Assembly (NCBI RefSeq): GCF_014650875.1
Contig: NZ_BMVU01000028.1
Location: 48,220 to 112,219, forward strand
DNA from: Streptomyces minutiscleroticus
Lineage (GTDB): Bacteria > Actinomycetota > Actinomycetes > Streptomycetales > Streptomycetaceae
Direction: 5' to 3'
DNA: 64,000 nt
The translations under genes and the position numbers were made by a program. Below, one piece after another: positions 15,175 to 26,468 of this stretch (positions within the stretch are counted from its first letter, which is position 1; every line of letters begins with the position of its first letter). A model generated the notes under the pieces. It worked only from the letters and a program-made list of their open reading frames with translations, was not told where the DNA came from and did not search any database.

Positions 15175-16146
15175 GTGACCGGCCACGACGACCTGCCGGG
15201 CCCGGTGCCGACGGGCGCGGCCCCCACCGTGCGGCAGCCCGCGGGCGAGCCGCCGTCACGGACCGCACGGCCGGCCCCGGAGTCCTCACGGGCCACCCGG
15301 CCGGTCCCGGAGGTCCCGCGGGTCACCCGGCTGGTCCTCGGGGCCGCCGACACGGCCGCCCGGGCCGTCGCCGCGGCCTGCACGGGAATCCCGGGGCACC
15401 GCCCGGTGCTCGACACCGCGCTCCTGCCCAACGCCGCGCTGGGCCTGGCCCTGGAGGCGCAGCGCCGCTCGCTGGCCGCCGCGGCGGCCGCGTACGACCG
15501 GACCGCGCCCCTCCTGGGCCGCGCGGCCCGCGCCCTCCTCCCGTCCGGCTGGCCGGACGCGGCGGCCCGGCGGGCCGCGCACTGGAGCGAGCGGGGCCGG
15601 GCCGAACGGCGGCGGGCGCGCGAGGAGGCGGCCCCGGCGGTGCACGCGCTCCTGAGGTCCGTCGCGTCCGCCGTGGTCGAGCAGATGGACCTCGACGCCG
15701 TGGCCGACCGCGTGGACGTGAACCGGATCGCCCGGCGCGTCGACGCCGACGACGTGCTCACCCGCGTCGACCTGGTGGCGTACACCGAGCAGGTGCTCGA
15801 CGCGCTCGACATCGGCCGGATCGTCCGCGACACGGGCGGCAGCATCACCGCCGAGACCCTGGACGCCGTGCGCGAGCAGCACGTACGCGCCGACCGCCTG
15901 GTGCAGCGGATCACCGCGCGCGTGCTGCGCCGGAACGGAACGGAGCCGCGCGGGGCGGCGGCGCCCGCGCCCCGGCCGGCCGCGGAGCGGGCCCCGGCTC
16001 ATGCGGCGCCGGACGCCCCTGCCCGGCCGGCGTCCCCCGCCCCGCAGCAGCCGGCGCCGGACGCCCCGCAGCGGTCCGCACCGGACGCCCCTCCCCGGCC
16101 GGCACCGGTCGTCCCGCCGTCGCGGCCCCTGCCGGAGGCGCCGTGA
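15175..16146 (+). CDS. Conserved hypothetical protein upstream of an RDD gene
   Basis: A 323-residue, Ala/Arg/Pro-rich protein. After a disordered N-terminus (1-50), residues 55-240 are helical. They include a charged segment (WSERGRAERRRAREEAAP) and short repeats in which DLDAVADRVDVNRIARR, DADDVLTRVDL and ALDIGRIV share a D-x-x-x-I/V pattern. The last 80 residues are a Pro/Ala linker with PDAP repeats. GTG 15175 is chosen because it directly follows the predicted promoter with no Shine-Dalgarno, so translation may be leaderless. Its stop overlaps the RDD start (GTGA). It is probably a cytoplasmic partner of the RDD membrane protein. Function is unknown. Confidence 0.65.
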   Translation: MTGHDDLPGPVPTGAAPTVRQPAGEPPSRTARPAPESSRATRPVPEVPRVTRLVLGAADTAARAVAAACTGIPGHRPVLDTALLPNAALGLALEAQRRSLAAAAAAYDRTAPLLGRAARALLPSGWPDAAARRAAHWSERGRAERRRAREEAAPAVHALLRSVASAVVEQMDLDAVADRVDVNRIARRVDADDVLTRVDLVAYTEQVLDALDIGRIVRDTGGSITAETLDAVREQHVRADRLVQRITARVLRRNGTEPRGAAAPAPRPAAERAPAHAAPDAPARPASPAPQQPAPDAPQRSAPDAPPRPAPVVPPSRPLPEAP

Positions 16147-16685
16147 CGCCGCCGGTCCGGGGAGGCGGCGCGTCACCGCCGTTCCGGGCGCCCGGCCCTT
16201 CGGTCCAGGGGCTCCCCGCGGGGCTCGTCTCGCGCACGACGGCGGCCGTCCTGGACGCCGGCGTGCTGTTCGCCGCCGCGCTCACCGCCCACTTCGCCTA
16301 CGCCGCGGGGCGCTACCTGCTGCTGGGGCCGCCCTTCGCGATGCCCGACCCCGCCGCCTGGCTCACCTTCTCCACCGCCGGCACGCTCGCCGTCGGCTAT
16401 CTGGCGGGCAGCTGGGTCACGGGCGGGCGCACCGCCGGGAACCAGGTGATGGGCCTGCGGGTGACGAGCCGCTCCGGGCACCGGCTCACCCTCGCCACCG
16501 CCGTGGTGCGCGCCGTCCTGTGCGTGGTCTTCCCGGTCGGGCTGCTGTGGATCCCGGTCAGCAGGCGGAGCGCCTCGGTGCAGGACGTGGTCGTGGACAG
16601 CGCCGTCGCCCACGACTGGTACGGCAGGACCCGGCCGCCGGTCCGGCCGCGGGCGGCCGGCAGGGACGGAGGAGCCCGCTCATGA
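16143..16685 (+). CDS. RDD-family membrane protein
   Basis: A 180-residue integral membrane protein. The RDD motif appears as GLVSRTTAAVLDAGVLFAAAL (about residues 23-43), with the Arg and Asp of the family name. Further helices lie at about 70-95 and 118-140, and GNQVMGLRVTSRSGHRLTL is the typical loop before the last helix. The start, GTG 16143, overlaps the upstream stop by four bases. Its own stop overlaps the MFS start, so all three genes are translated as a coupled set. RDD proteins are poorly understood, and some affect ion or proton movement. Confidence 0.8.
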   Translation: MTPPVRGGGASPPFRAPGPSVQGLPAGLVSRTTAAVLDAGVLFAAALTAHFAYAAGRYLLLGPPFAMPDPAAWLTFSTAGTLAVGYLAGSWVTGGRTAGNQVMGLRVTSRSGHRLTLATAVVRAVLCVVFPVGLLWIPVSRRSASVQDVVVDSAVAHDWYGRTRPPVRPRAAGRDGGARS

Positions 16686-18097
16686 CACGCACGGTCCCCT
16701 TCCGGTCCGCGGCGGAGGCCCGGCGGCACGTGCTGCCGCCGCTCGCCCTCGCGCAGTTCGTGTGCAGCTTCGCCGGGTCCAACATGAACGTGATGATCAG
16801 CGACATCAGCCGTGACCTGGACACCACGACACACGGTGTGCAGGTCGTCATCACGGTCTTCCTGCTGGTCATGGCGGCCCTGATGATCCCGGGCGGCCGG
16901 CTGGCCGACCTCCACGGCCGCAAACGGTGCCTGGTCGCCGGCCTTCTCGTCTACGGCACGGGCACCCTGCTCAGCGCCCTGGCCCCGGGCCTCGGCGTCC
17001 TCCTCCTCGGCTACTCCCTGCTGGAGGGCGTGGGCACGGCGCTGCTCATCCCGCCCGTCTACATCCTCACGACGCTGCTCTTCACGGAAGTGGCCTCCCG
17101 CGCCCGCGCCTTCGGGACCATCATGGCCATGGCGGGCTGCGGCGCCGCCGCGGGACCGCTGCTCGGCGGTCTGATCGCGTCCGCGCTCGGCTGGCGGGCG
17201 GCCTTCCTGTTCCAGACCCTGCTGGTCGTCGTGATCGTCGTCCTGGCCCGCCGGGTCCCCGACCCGCTGCCCCCGGACCCCGCCCTCTCCTTCGACACGC
17301 GGGGCGCGGTCCTGTCGGCCCTCGGCCTCTGCCTCGTCGTCACGGGCATCCTGGCCACCGCGCAGAACGCCTGGGCGGCCCTGGCCCTGTTCTGCCTGGG
17401 CGCACTGGTGCTGGCCTGGTTCCTGCGCTCCCAGCGGGAGAGGGAGCGGCGGGGCGGGCAACCCCTGCTGTCGACGAGCCTGTTCCGCAACCGCGTCTCC
17501 GACCTCGGCCTCGTCACCCAGGGCACGCAGTGGATGATGCTCATGGGCGTGTCGTTCACGGCGGCGGCCTACCTCCAGGTCGTCCGCGGATACTCCTCCA
17601 TCGGGACCGGGGTCGTCTTCACGGCGGCCACCGTCGGCCTGCTCACCACCTCGCTGGCGGCCCAGCGCCTCGCCCGGCGCCGCCCGCAGCGGACGCTGAT
17701 CATGGCGGGCTTCGCGGTCACGGTGGCCGGCATCGGCGTCCTGCTGCTGACGGGCGGCGCCCGCGGCGCCTGGGCCGCCACGCCGGGGCTGTTCCTGATC
17801 GGCGCCGGGCTCGGCGGGATGCTCACCCCGTCGGTGAACGTGGTGCAGTCCGCCTTCGACGAGTCCCGGCAGGGCGAGATCTCGGGCCTGTCGCGCAGCG
17901 TGTCGAACCTGGGGTCCTCGCTGGGCACGGCGGTCGCGGGCACCATCCTCGTGATCGGCCTCGACTCCCGGGCCTACGCCACCGCCCTGGCGGCGACCGC
18001 CCTCGCCGGCGCCGTCGGCTTCACCGCGGCCGCCCTGCTGCCCCGCACCCCGGCACCGGGCGGCCCGCCCGCCTCCCAGAAGTCCTCTGCCCCCTAA
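16682..18097 (+). CDS. MFS transporter, DHA2-type multidrug exporter
   Basis: A 471-residue membrane protein with 12-14 helices. Motif A of the major facilitator family reads GGRLADLHGRKR between helices 2 and 3. NMNVMISDISRDL and MVSFTAAAY-like segments fit the 14-helix DHA2 drug/proton antiporters, and GEISGLSRSVSNLGSSLG is the usual helix 11 motif. It would export amphipathic compounds using the proton gradient. ATG 16682 overlaps the RDD stop. No TetR or MarR regulator is adjacent. Control probably comes from site A upstream of the operon. Confidence 0.85.
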   Translation: MTRTVPFRSAAEARRHVLPPLALAQFVCSFAGSNMNVMISDISRDLDTTTHGVQVVITVFLLVMAALMIPGGRLADLHGRKRCLVAGLLVYGTGTLLSALAPGLGVLLLGYSLLEGVGTALLIPPVYILTTLLFTEVASRARAFGTIMAMAGCGAAAGPLLGGLIASALGWRAAFLFQTLLVVVIVVLARRVPDPLPPDPALSFDTRGAVLSALGLCLVVTGILATAQNAWAALALFCLGALVLAWFLRSQRERERRGGQPLLSTSLFRNRVSDLGLVTQGTQWMMLMGVSFTAAAYLQVVRGYSSIGTGVVFTAATVGLLTTSLAAQRLARRRPQRTLIMAGFAVTVAGIGVLLLTGGARGAWAATPGLFLIGAGLGGMLTPSVNVVQSAFDESRQGEISGLSRSVSNLGSSLGTAVAGTILVIGLDSRAYATALAATALAGAVGFTAAALLPRTPAPGGPPASQKSSAP

Positions 18098-18123
18098 AAG
18101 TCCCCTGCTCAGGACCGCCTCTG

Positions 18124-18138
18124 CCGGTGTCCCACCGG
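18124..18138. terminator. Short hairpin between convergent genes
   Basis: CCGGTG-TCC-CACCGG lies in the 60-nt gap between the convergent MFS and amylase stops. The stem is short, so termination is only probable. Confidence 0.4.
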
Positions 18139-18157
18139 GGCATACGGGTTCCGCGAG

Positions 18158-19692
18158 TCACACGGGTTCCACGGCGAACACGTGGCACCCCCGGCCGCCC
18201 AGGTCCACGAAGAGCCCCGGGCCCGTCTCCCCCGTGATCTCCTCCCCCGGCCTGACGTACTGGCCGCCCTCCAGGATGTCGGTCAACCGGGCCTCGGAGC
18301 CCGCGAGTTCGGGCCAGGGCAGGGGGATCCGCGCCTGGGACGGGTGGTCGGAGTGGTTGACCGCCACCAGGTACCGGCCCGCCGGACCCGCCCAGGACCA
18401 GGCGAGCAGGTCGCGGTGGGTGGGGTTGTCGGGCCAGCCCGCGGGCTCCAGCAGGCGCCACCGTCCGGTGCGCATGCCGCTGGTGGCGACCGCCGTCAGC
18501 AGCCGCTCGTGGAAGGCGCGCAGTTCGGCGTCGGGGGTCTCGTCGGGGCGCCGGGTGAGGAAGACCGGCGGCCGCGTGCGGCGGCCGGTGAACTGGCCCT
18601 CGTGCCACAGCGTCGCGCCGGGCAGCGTGGCGATCACGACGGCCGCCGCGCGCTCCGCGGCCGGGGACAGGGTCTGCGCGGCGCGCGGCTCGTCGTGGTT
18701 CTCCAGGAAGCGGACGAGGTGGCGCTGGTGGTCCGGGTCGGCCGCCAGGTGGGCGCGGACCGAGCCGGCGTCCTCGTGCAGCAGCCGGTCGTGGAGGCGC
18801 TTGTCGTAGACGAGGTCGAACCCCTGCTGCAGCAGGGCGCCTTCGAGGTCCCAGTACGCCTCCGCCATGAAGAGCGTGCCGGGGCGGCGGCGCCGCACGG
18901 CGGACAGGACCGCGGGCCAGAAGTCCTCCTCGGGCACGGGTCCGGCCCGCTCGCCCCACGTCCGGGCGAACACGTCGTTCATCATCAGCATCGCCATGTC
19001 GCAGCGGACGCCGTCGCACATCCCGCCGATGCCGGCGAGAACGTCGGCGGTCGCCGCGCGCAGGGCGGGGCTGAACGCGTTGAGCTGCACCACGTCCGGC
19101 CAGGGCGGGAAGAAGGGGTCCCGGCCGCGCGCCCGGACCGTGCCGTCGGGGCCCTCGTGGTACGCGGCCGGATCGCGGCGCAGGTCGTCGGCCGAGCCGC
19201 GGACGAAGCAGTCGGGCTCCTGCGGCCAGGGGCTGTCCGGGGCCACGTGGTTGGGCACGTGGTCGAGGATCAGGCCGACGCCGCGGCGGTCGAGCGCGGT
19301 GCGGGCCGCGGCCAGTCCTTCGGTGCCGCCGAGGGCCGGGTCGACGGTGTAGCCGCGGACGCAGTACGGCGAGCCGGCGATGTCGTCCGGCTCCACGTCG
19401 GGGAGGGCCTGCGCGAAGGACTCCCGCAGGGCCGGGTCCTCCAGGGCGATGCGCCGCCCCTCGGGGCTGCGCTCCCACACGCCCATGAGCCACACCGCGT
19501 CGACGCCGTGCGGAGTGATCTCGTCCCAGGCGTCCTTGGGGACGTCGCCGAGGCCGCCCGCGCGTGCGCCGCGGGGCCCGCGCGCGCCGCGTCCGCCGCG
19601 CCGGGTGCGGCCCGTGGCCGTGGCCCGCTGCACCTCCCGCAGCCACACACGCGTGTTGACCTCGTACACGACGGGCTGCTCGGGAAGGGCGG

Positions 19693-19696
<4 letters not shown>
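18158..19696 (-). CDS. GH13 alpha-amylase-family glycosidase
   Basis: A 512-residue (beta/alpha)8 glycosidase. All four GH13 signature regions are intact: DHVPNH (145-150), GVRCDMAM with nucleophile Asp233, FMAEAYW with acid/base Glu279, and LENHDEPR with Asp335. A C-terminal beta domain ends GCHVFAVEPV. Residues 29-48 are an Arg/Gly insert not usual for the family. There is no signal peptide, so it acts on intracellular alpha-glucans, maltodextrin or trehalose. Its ATG overlaps the stop of the GH63-like gene (ATGA), which implies translational coupling and a joint role in carbohydrate turnover. Confidence 0.88.
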
Positions 19697-22425
<2,729 letters not shown>

Positions 22426-22495
22426 CGTCCTCCTCCGTCCGGGTCGGTTGGGATCTCCGGCACGGCACAGTGTGGCCGCCCCCGCGCGGTCCGTC

Positions 22496-22514
22496 CTCCC
22501 CTGGGACGGGTGAG
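22496..22514 (-). promoter_or_regulatory. Dyad site B1 upstream of the GH63/GH13 operon
   Basis: The plus strand reads CTCCCCT-GGGAC-GGGTGAG, so one arm is perfect and one has two mismatches to CTCACCC. On the minus strand CACACT begins 21 nt downstream (22474-22469), about 45 nt before the GH63 start. Confidence 0.5.
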
Positions 22515-22548
22515 CGGGCGGCGTCCGTCCACCGCGGCCGGCCGCCGC

Positions 22549-22567
22549 CTCACCCGCCGGAGGTGAG
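22549..22567 (-). promoter_or_regulatory. Dyad site B2 upstream of the GH63/GH13 operon
   Basis: CTCACCC-GCCGG-AGGTGAG has one mismatch between arms. It is centred 53 bp (five helical turns) from site B1, so both could be bound on one DNA face. Confidence 0.55.
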
Positions 22568-22729
22568 GAGACCGTCCGCCCGGCACGGGAACGGGTACGA
22601 GTACGGGAATGGTCCCGGCCCGGACACCACTGACCGGTCCCGGCCCGGTCCGGACACCATGGCCCCGTCCCGGCCTGCCCGGTCCCGGCCTGCCCGGGCC
22701 GCCGGGCCGGGCCGGTCCGTGGCGCCGGG

Positions 22730-24136
22730 TCAGCCGGGGCCCGGCCGCCGGTGGGGGCCCACGGCGGGCCGGGCCACCTCGCGCCGGCCCATGGCGAGCC
22801 GGGCCACCTCGCGCCAGTCGACCGCCGAGCCGCGTGCGGGCACGCCGGGGCGGTGGCGGGGGACGCGCACGCGCAGGGCGCCGGGCGCGCTGCGGCACAC
22901 GACGGGCGCCATCAGCACGACCGGCTCCCCGTCGAGTCCGGCCGGGACCGCGGGCGTGCCGGCCTCGACCACGACCTCCTTCGCGGTCAGCCGCCGCAGC
23001 GCGGAGGACCGCGGGCCGCGCACCGCGCCGGCCGCCCGGACGGTGTTGTCCACGCGCAGGCACAGCACGCCCAGCAGCCCCGAGTCCAGCCGCTCCCGGC
23101 GCCCGGGGCGGGCGGCGTCCACGGCGCGCCGGTAGGGGTTGTTGCTGATCAGCAGCGCCTGCAGCCCGTCGGCGCGCTCCTGTCCTGCCCGCATGCCCAG
23201 CCGGGGCACGTGTGCGCCGGTCAGCAGCTCGGGCAGGGTCCGCAGCAGGGTGCGCACCTTGTCGTCGCGGTAGGCGGGGTCGCGCACCACGGCCGCGTAG
23301 GTGCCGAAGGAGGCGTTGTTGACGAACACGCGGTCCGCCGCGTAGCCGAGGTCGACGCGCAGTTCCACACCGTCGTGGAGGGCGTCGAGGGCGGCCGCGG
23401 GGTCGTCGCGGTCCAGGCCGAGGTCCAGGGCGAAGTGGTTGCGGGTGCCCGCGGGGACCACCACGAACGGCAGGTCGTGCTCCGCCGCCACCTCGGCCAC
23501 CAGCGCCTGCGTGCCGTCGCCGCCCGCCACGGCCAGCAGGTCGGCGCCGTCGGCCACGGCCCGCCGGGCCAGCGCGGCGACGTCCTGCCGTTCCTCCGGG
23601 TCCAGCAGGGCCACCGTGGCGCCCGCCGCCCGGGCCTTCTCCACCAGCCCGAAGCGCTCGGCCTTGCCGCCGCCGGAGCGCGGGTTCATGACGATCCAGG
23701 GGCGCCGCGGGGGCGGCGCCGCCTCCTGGCGCCCCGGCGCCGGGTCGTCGCCGGCCGCGAGGGCGAGGGCGGTGCGGCCCGCCGCGAGCGCCGGCGCCCA
23801 CAGCGCCAGGCAGAGCGCGGCGGGCCACAGCAGCCCCTGCGCGGTGTACAGGACGAGGAGCACGACCGGCGCGGCCACGGCGAGGGCGAGGCCCGCGGCC
23901 CGCACCGGCCCGGTGTGGGCCAGGGTCCACCACACGCCGACCCCCGTGAGCCCCAGCGCCGCCACTCCGGCGGCCGCCCACAGCAGGCTCTCGAACCCGG
24001 CGGCGACCAGCGGTGCCAGCACGCTCGCCGCCAGGGCGAGCAGGGCGAGGCGTGCCCACCACACGGGACGCGCGTGCGCCACCCGCTCCCCGCGCGGCGC
24101 ACGCGCGTTCCGACCGCCCTGGCTGTGCCGGCGCAC
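22730..24136 (-). CDS. Diacylglycerol-kinase-family lipid kinase with N-terminal membrane helices
   Basis: A 468-residue protein. After a basic N-terminus, three or four helices fill residues 25-120. The kinase catalytic domain follows with VMNPRSGGGKAERF, the diagnostic VAGGDGTQALV (nucleotide binding) and VVPAGTRNHFALDLGL, then VNNASFGTYAAVV. The family phosphorylates diacylglycerol or related lipids. GTG 24136 is chosen because AAAGGA is seven bases upstream. It is probably transcribed with the DUF7144 and SHOCT genes from the dyad at 25306. The last 30 residues are Arg/Pro-rich. Confidence 0.85.
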   Translation of the reverse strand: MRRHSQGGRNARAPRGERVAHARPVWWARLALLALAASVLAPLVAAGFESLLWAAAGVAALGLTGVGVWWTLAHTGPVRAAGLALAVAAPVVLLVLYTAQGLLWPAALCLALWAPALAAGRTALALAAGDDPAPGRQEAAPPPRRPWIVMNPRSGGGKAERFGLVEKARAAGATVALLDPEERQDVAALARRAVADGADLLAVAGGDGTQALVAEVAAEHDLPFVVVPAGTRNHFALDLGLDRDDPAAALDALHDGVELRVDLGYAADRVFVNNASFGTYAAVVRDPAYRDDKVRTLLRTLPELLTGAHVPRLGMRAGQERADGLQALLISNNPYRRAVDAARPGRRERLDSGLLGVLCLRVDNTVRAAGAVRGPRSSALRRLTAKEVVVEAGTPAVPAGLDGEPVVLMAPVVCRSAPGALRVRVPRHRPGVPARGSAVDWREVARLAMGRREVARPAVGPHRRPGPG

Positions 24137-24268
24137 CTCACGGTCCTTTCGCCCCTGGTTCCGCTCCCGTTCCGCCCTGTGCCGGCCCCGGGTGCCCTCC
24201 GGTCCCCGCCCGCGCGGGAGGCCCCGCCGGCCGTGCGGGCCGGCCCGGTGCCCCGCGCGGTCCACGGT

Positions 24269-24688
24269 CTACGACGCGGCGTACGAGTCGTCCCGCTTGA
24301 CCACGCACAGGGCCCAGATGACGAACCCGGACAGCGCGATCATCACGACCGACCAGACCGGGTAGTACGGCAGGGAGAGGAAGTTGGCGATGATGATCAG
24401 TCCCGCGATGACCACGCCGCAGATCCGGGCCCACAGCGCGACCTGGAACAGGCCCAGGCTGACGACGACCGCGACCGCCCCGAGGATGATGTGGGTCCAG
24501 CCCCAGGCCGTCAGGTTGAACTTGAAGACATAGTCGGGTGTGGTGACGAAGACGTCCCTCGACAGGGCCGTGATGCCCCTGAAGATCTGGAGCACTCCGT
24601 CGATCGCCAGCATGACCGCTGCAAAGACCACGAGACCGCCGGCCCACTGCTGTGCCGTGCCTACACGGGAGTTGTGCGTCGTTGTCAT
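24269..24688 (-). CDS. DUF7144-family membrane protein
   Basis: A 139-residue membrane protein with four helices. GTAQQWAGGLVVFAAVMLAIDGVLQIFRGI opens it, and YVFKFNLTAWGWTHIILGAVAV is the conserved loop and helix of the DUF7144 family, common in Streptomyces. The C-terminus ends VIWALCVVKRDDSY. Function is unknown. The start is ATG 24688. It lies 99 nt downstream of the SHOCT gene and 132 nt before the lipid kinase, probably as one operon. These small membrane proteins are often found among dormancy or universal-stress genes. Confidence 0.75.
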   Translation of the reverse strand: MTTTHNSRVGTAQQWAGGLVVFAAVMLAIDGVLQIFRGITALSRDVFVTTPDYVFKFNLTAWGWTHIILGAVAVVVSLGLFQVALWARICGVVIAGLIIIANFLSLPYYPVWSVVMIALSGFVIWALCVVKRDDSYAAS

Positions 24689-24787
24689 CGTTCCGTCTCG
24701 ATTCGTCCTGGAGGAAGGGTCGGCGACCGGGGCGGGGAGGGGGTGCGCCCCGCCGCCGCGCCGCCGGCACGGTGCGGTGCGGTGCGG

Positions 24788-25207
24788 TCAGTGCAGGATC
24801 TTCTCCTTCGCCCGGCGGAACTCCTCGTCCGAGATATCGCCCCTGGCGCGGATGTCGGACAGCTTGGCCAGCTCGTCGACCCCGCTCGCGGAGCGGGTGT
24901 CCGTCCCCGCCACCTCGCGGATGTGCGCGTCGAACGCCTCCTGCTGCCTGTGGAGGTGCGCCGCCTCGCGCCGCCCCATGTGGCGGCCGCGCGCGATGAC
25001 GTAGACCAGGACGCCGAGGAAGGGCAGCACGATCAGGAGCACCAGCCAGGCCGCCTTGGCCCAGCCGCTGAGGGCGTCGTCGCGGAAGACGTCGACGACG
25101 ATGCGGAAGAGCAGGACGAACCACAGCACCCACACGAAGAACCACAGCATCGTCCAAAAGGCGCTGAGCAGCGGATAGTCGTACGCGAGATGCACCTGCG
25201 CGGCCAC
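24788..25207 (-). CDS. SHOCT-domain membrane protein
   Basis: A 139-residue protein. Two helices at about 15-38 and 53-72 match the PLDc_N-type membrane anchor (WFVLLFRIVVDVFRDD, then AWLVLLIVLPFLGVLVYVIARG). A linker with charged residues follows. The C-terminal SHOCT motif (ELAKLSDIRARGDISDEEFRRAKEKIL, about residues 112-138) is intact. GTG 25207 follows AGGAGG. SHOCT segments probably mediate oligomerisation. Function is unknown. It is the first gene after a perfect dyad site, with CACGCT placed as a -10. Confidence 0.8.
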   Translation of the reverse strand: MAAQVHLAYDYPLLSAFWTMLWFFVWVLWFVLLFRIVVDVFRDDALSGWAKAAWLVLLIVLPFLGVLVYVIARGRHMGRREAAHLHRQQEAFDAHIREVAGTDTRSASGVDELAKLSDIRARGDISDEEFRRAKEKILH

Positions 25208-25305
25208 TTCTGCCTCCTGTGTCCTGGGCGTGCGCCCCTCTGCCGGGCCGTGCCGATCTGCCGGTCCGTGCCGACTTCAGCGTGTGCGCCACCGGGCCCG
25301 GACAC

Positions 25306-25324
25306 CTCACCCGAGGCGGGTGAG
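25306..25324 (-). promoter_or_regulatory. Dyad site C: perfect CTCACCC-N5-GGGTGAG
   Basis: This is the best copy of the island motif. On the minus strand CACGCT begins 21 nt downstream (25284-25279), predicting a start site near 25272 for the SHOCT/DUF7144/lipid-kinase transcript. Confidence 0.65.
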
Positions 25325-25363
25325 CGTCCGCGCCCGGCGCCCGCGGGGCCGCCGGGCGCGTGG

Positions 25364-26044
25364 TCAGACGGCCGGCCGCGCCGTCGGGGGCGGGGCGTGC
25401 GGCCGCCTGCCGCGCCCCTTGCGGAGCGCGGCCCGCAGGGCGAGCGCCACCACCAGTTCGGCCACCCCGAGCAGGACGAGCCAGAGCCCGAGCAGCCGGG
25501 TCAGGACGAGCGCGGAGCCCATCGGCACGGCGAGCACCACGATGCCCGCGACGACGCCGAGGAGGGCCGCGCCGAAGGCGAAGCCGCGGTGCGGCAGCCG
25601 CGGGTCGGCGAGGGCCGCGAAGGCGGTGACCATGCCGGACAGCAGCCACACCACCCCGACGACCAGGGTCAGCACGGTGACGGTCTGCAGCGGGTCGCGC
25701 AGGCACAGCACCCCGGCCAGGACGGCGGCCACGGCGAGCAGCAGCTGCGGGTACCGCTCGGCGCGGGCGTCCCGGGCGAACGCCCCGGCGAACTCCAGCG
25801 CGCCGGTCACCAGCAGGTACAGGCCGACGACCACCGCCAGGACGTGCAGCGTCCGGTCCGGCCAGGCCAGGACCAGGACGCCGGCCACCAGCGTCACCAG
25901 GGCCGACGTCAGCGCCCAGAACCAGGAGGGCCCGGGCACGGCCGGCACACCGGCGGGCGTCCCGGCGGGCGCGCCGACGGGCCCGCCCGCCCGGTCGGCG
26001 GCCGGTGGCCCGGGGCCCGGCACCGGGCGACGCACTGCGGTCAT
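25364..26044 (-). CDS. HdeD-like DUF308 membrane protein
   Basis: A 226-residue protein. After a Pro/Gly-rich N-terminus of about 40 residues, six helices pair up in the DUF308 pattern: FWALTSALVTLVAGVLVLAWPD, LHVLAVVVGLYLLVTGALEFAGAF, then LLLAVAAVLAGVLCLRDP and three more. Escherichia coli HdeD protects against acid; actinobacterial homologues are unstudied. The start is ATG 26044 after GAGGAGGAG. Its promoter is probably in the repeat-rich region up to the dyad at 26322, which it may share with the divergent K+ channel gene. Confidence 0.8.
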   Translation of the reverse strand: MTAVRRPVPGPGPPAADRAGGPVGAPAGTPAGVPAVPGPSWFWALTSALVTLVAGVLVLAWPDRTLHVLAVVVGLYLLVTGALEFAGAFARDARAERYPQLLLAVAAVLAGVLCLRDPLQTVTVLTLVVGVVWLLSGMVTAFAALADPRLPHRGFAFGAALLGVVAGIVVLAVPMGSALVLTRLLGLWLVLLGVAELVVALALRAALRKGRGRRPHAPPPTARPAV

Positions 26045-26321
26045 GGCTCCTCCTCGCGTGCCGTCGTACCGTCGTGCCGTCCTGACGTGCGGCGCCGCCC
26101 GTGTCCGCCGGCCGGCCGCGCGCCCGGGGACGGCGTCCCGTGCGGCCGCGGCCTCCGCGTCCGTCCGGCCGCGGCCTGCCGTACGGTCACGGGGTCCCGC
26201 ACGGCCGCGGACTCCCCGTACGGCTGCGGGCCTCCGCCTTCCGCACGGCTGCGGGCTCCCGCCCGGCCGCGGACCGCCGGAACGGCTGCGGGCAGCTTCC
26301 TCCGCGCGGGCCGCCGCCCGG
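26045..26321. repeat. Low-complexity intergenic region before HdeD
   Basis: 277 nt dominated by recurring CGGCTGCGGGC and GCGGCCTGCCG-like elements. No supported gene. It would form the HdeD leader if transcription starts near the dyad at 26322. Confidence 0.45.
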
Positions 26322-26340
26322 ATCACCCCCGCCGGGTGAG
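26322..26340. promoter_or_regulatory. Dyad site D between divergent HdeD and K+ channel genes
   Basis: aTCACCC-CCGCC-GGGTGAG has six of seven arm pairs. In neither direction does a clean -10 fall exactly 21 nt away; GAAGCT is at 22 nt on the minus strand. It could serve either gene. Confidence 0.5.
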
Positions 26341-26468
26341 CCGCCGCCCCCGCCGCCGGTACTGGGATGGCCCCGCGGCCGGGACGGGACGGGCGGCCCG
26401 GACGTCCGGGCACCGCGCCGGGCGGGCACGCGAGGGACCGGGATGGGGAGGGAGCGGCGGGCGGCGCG

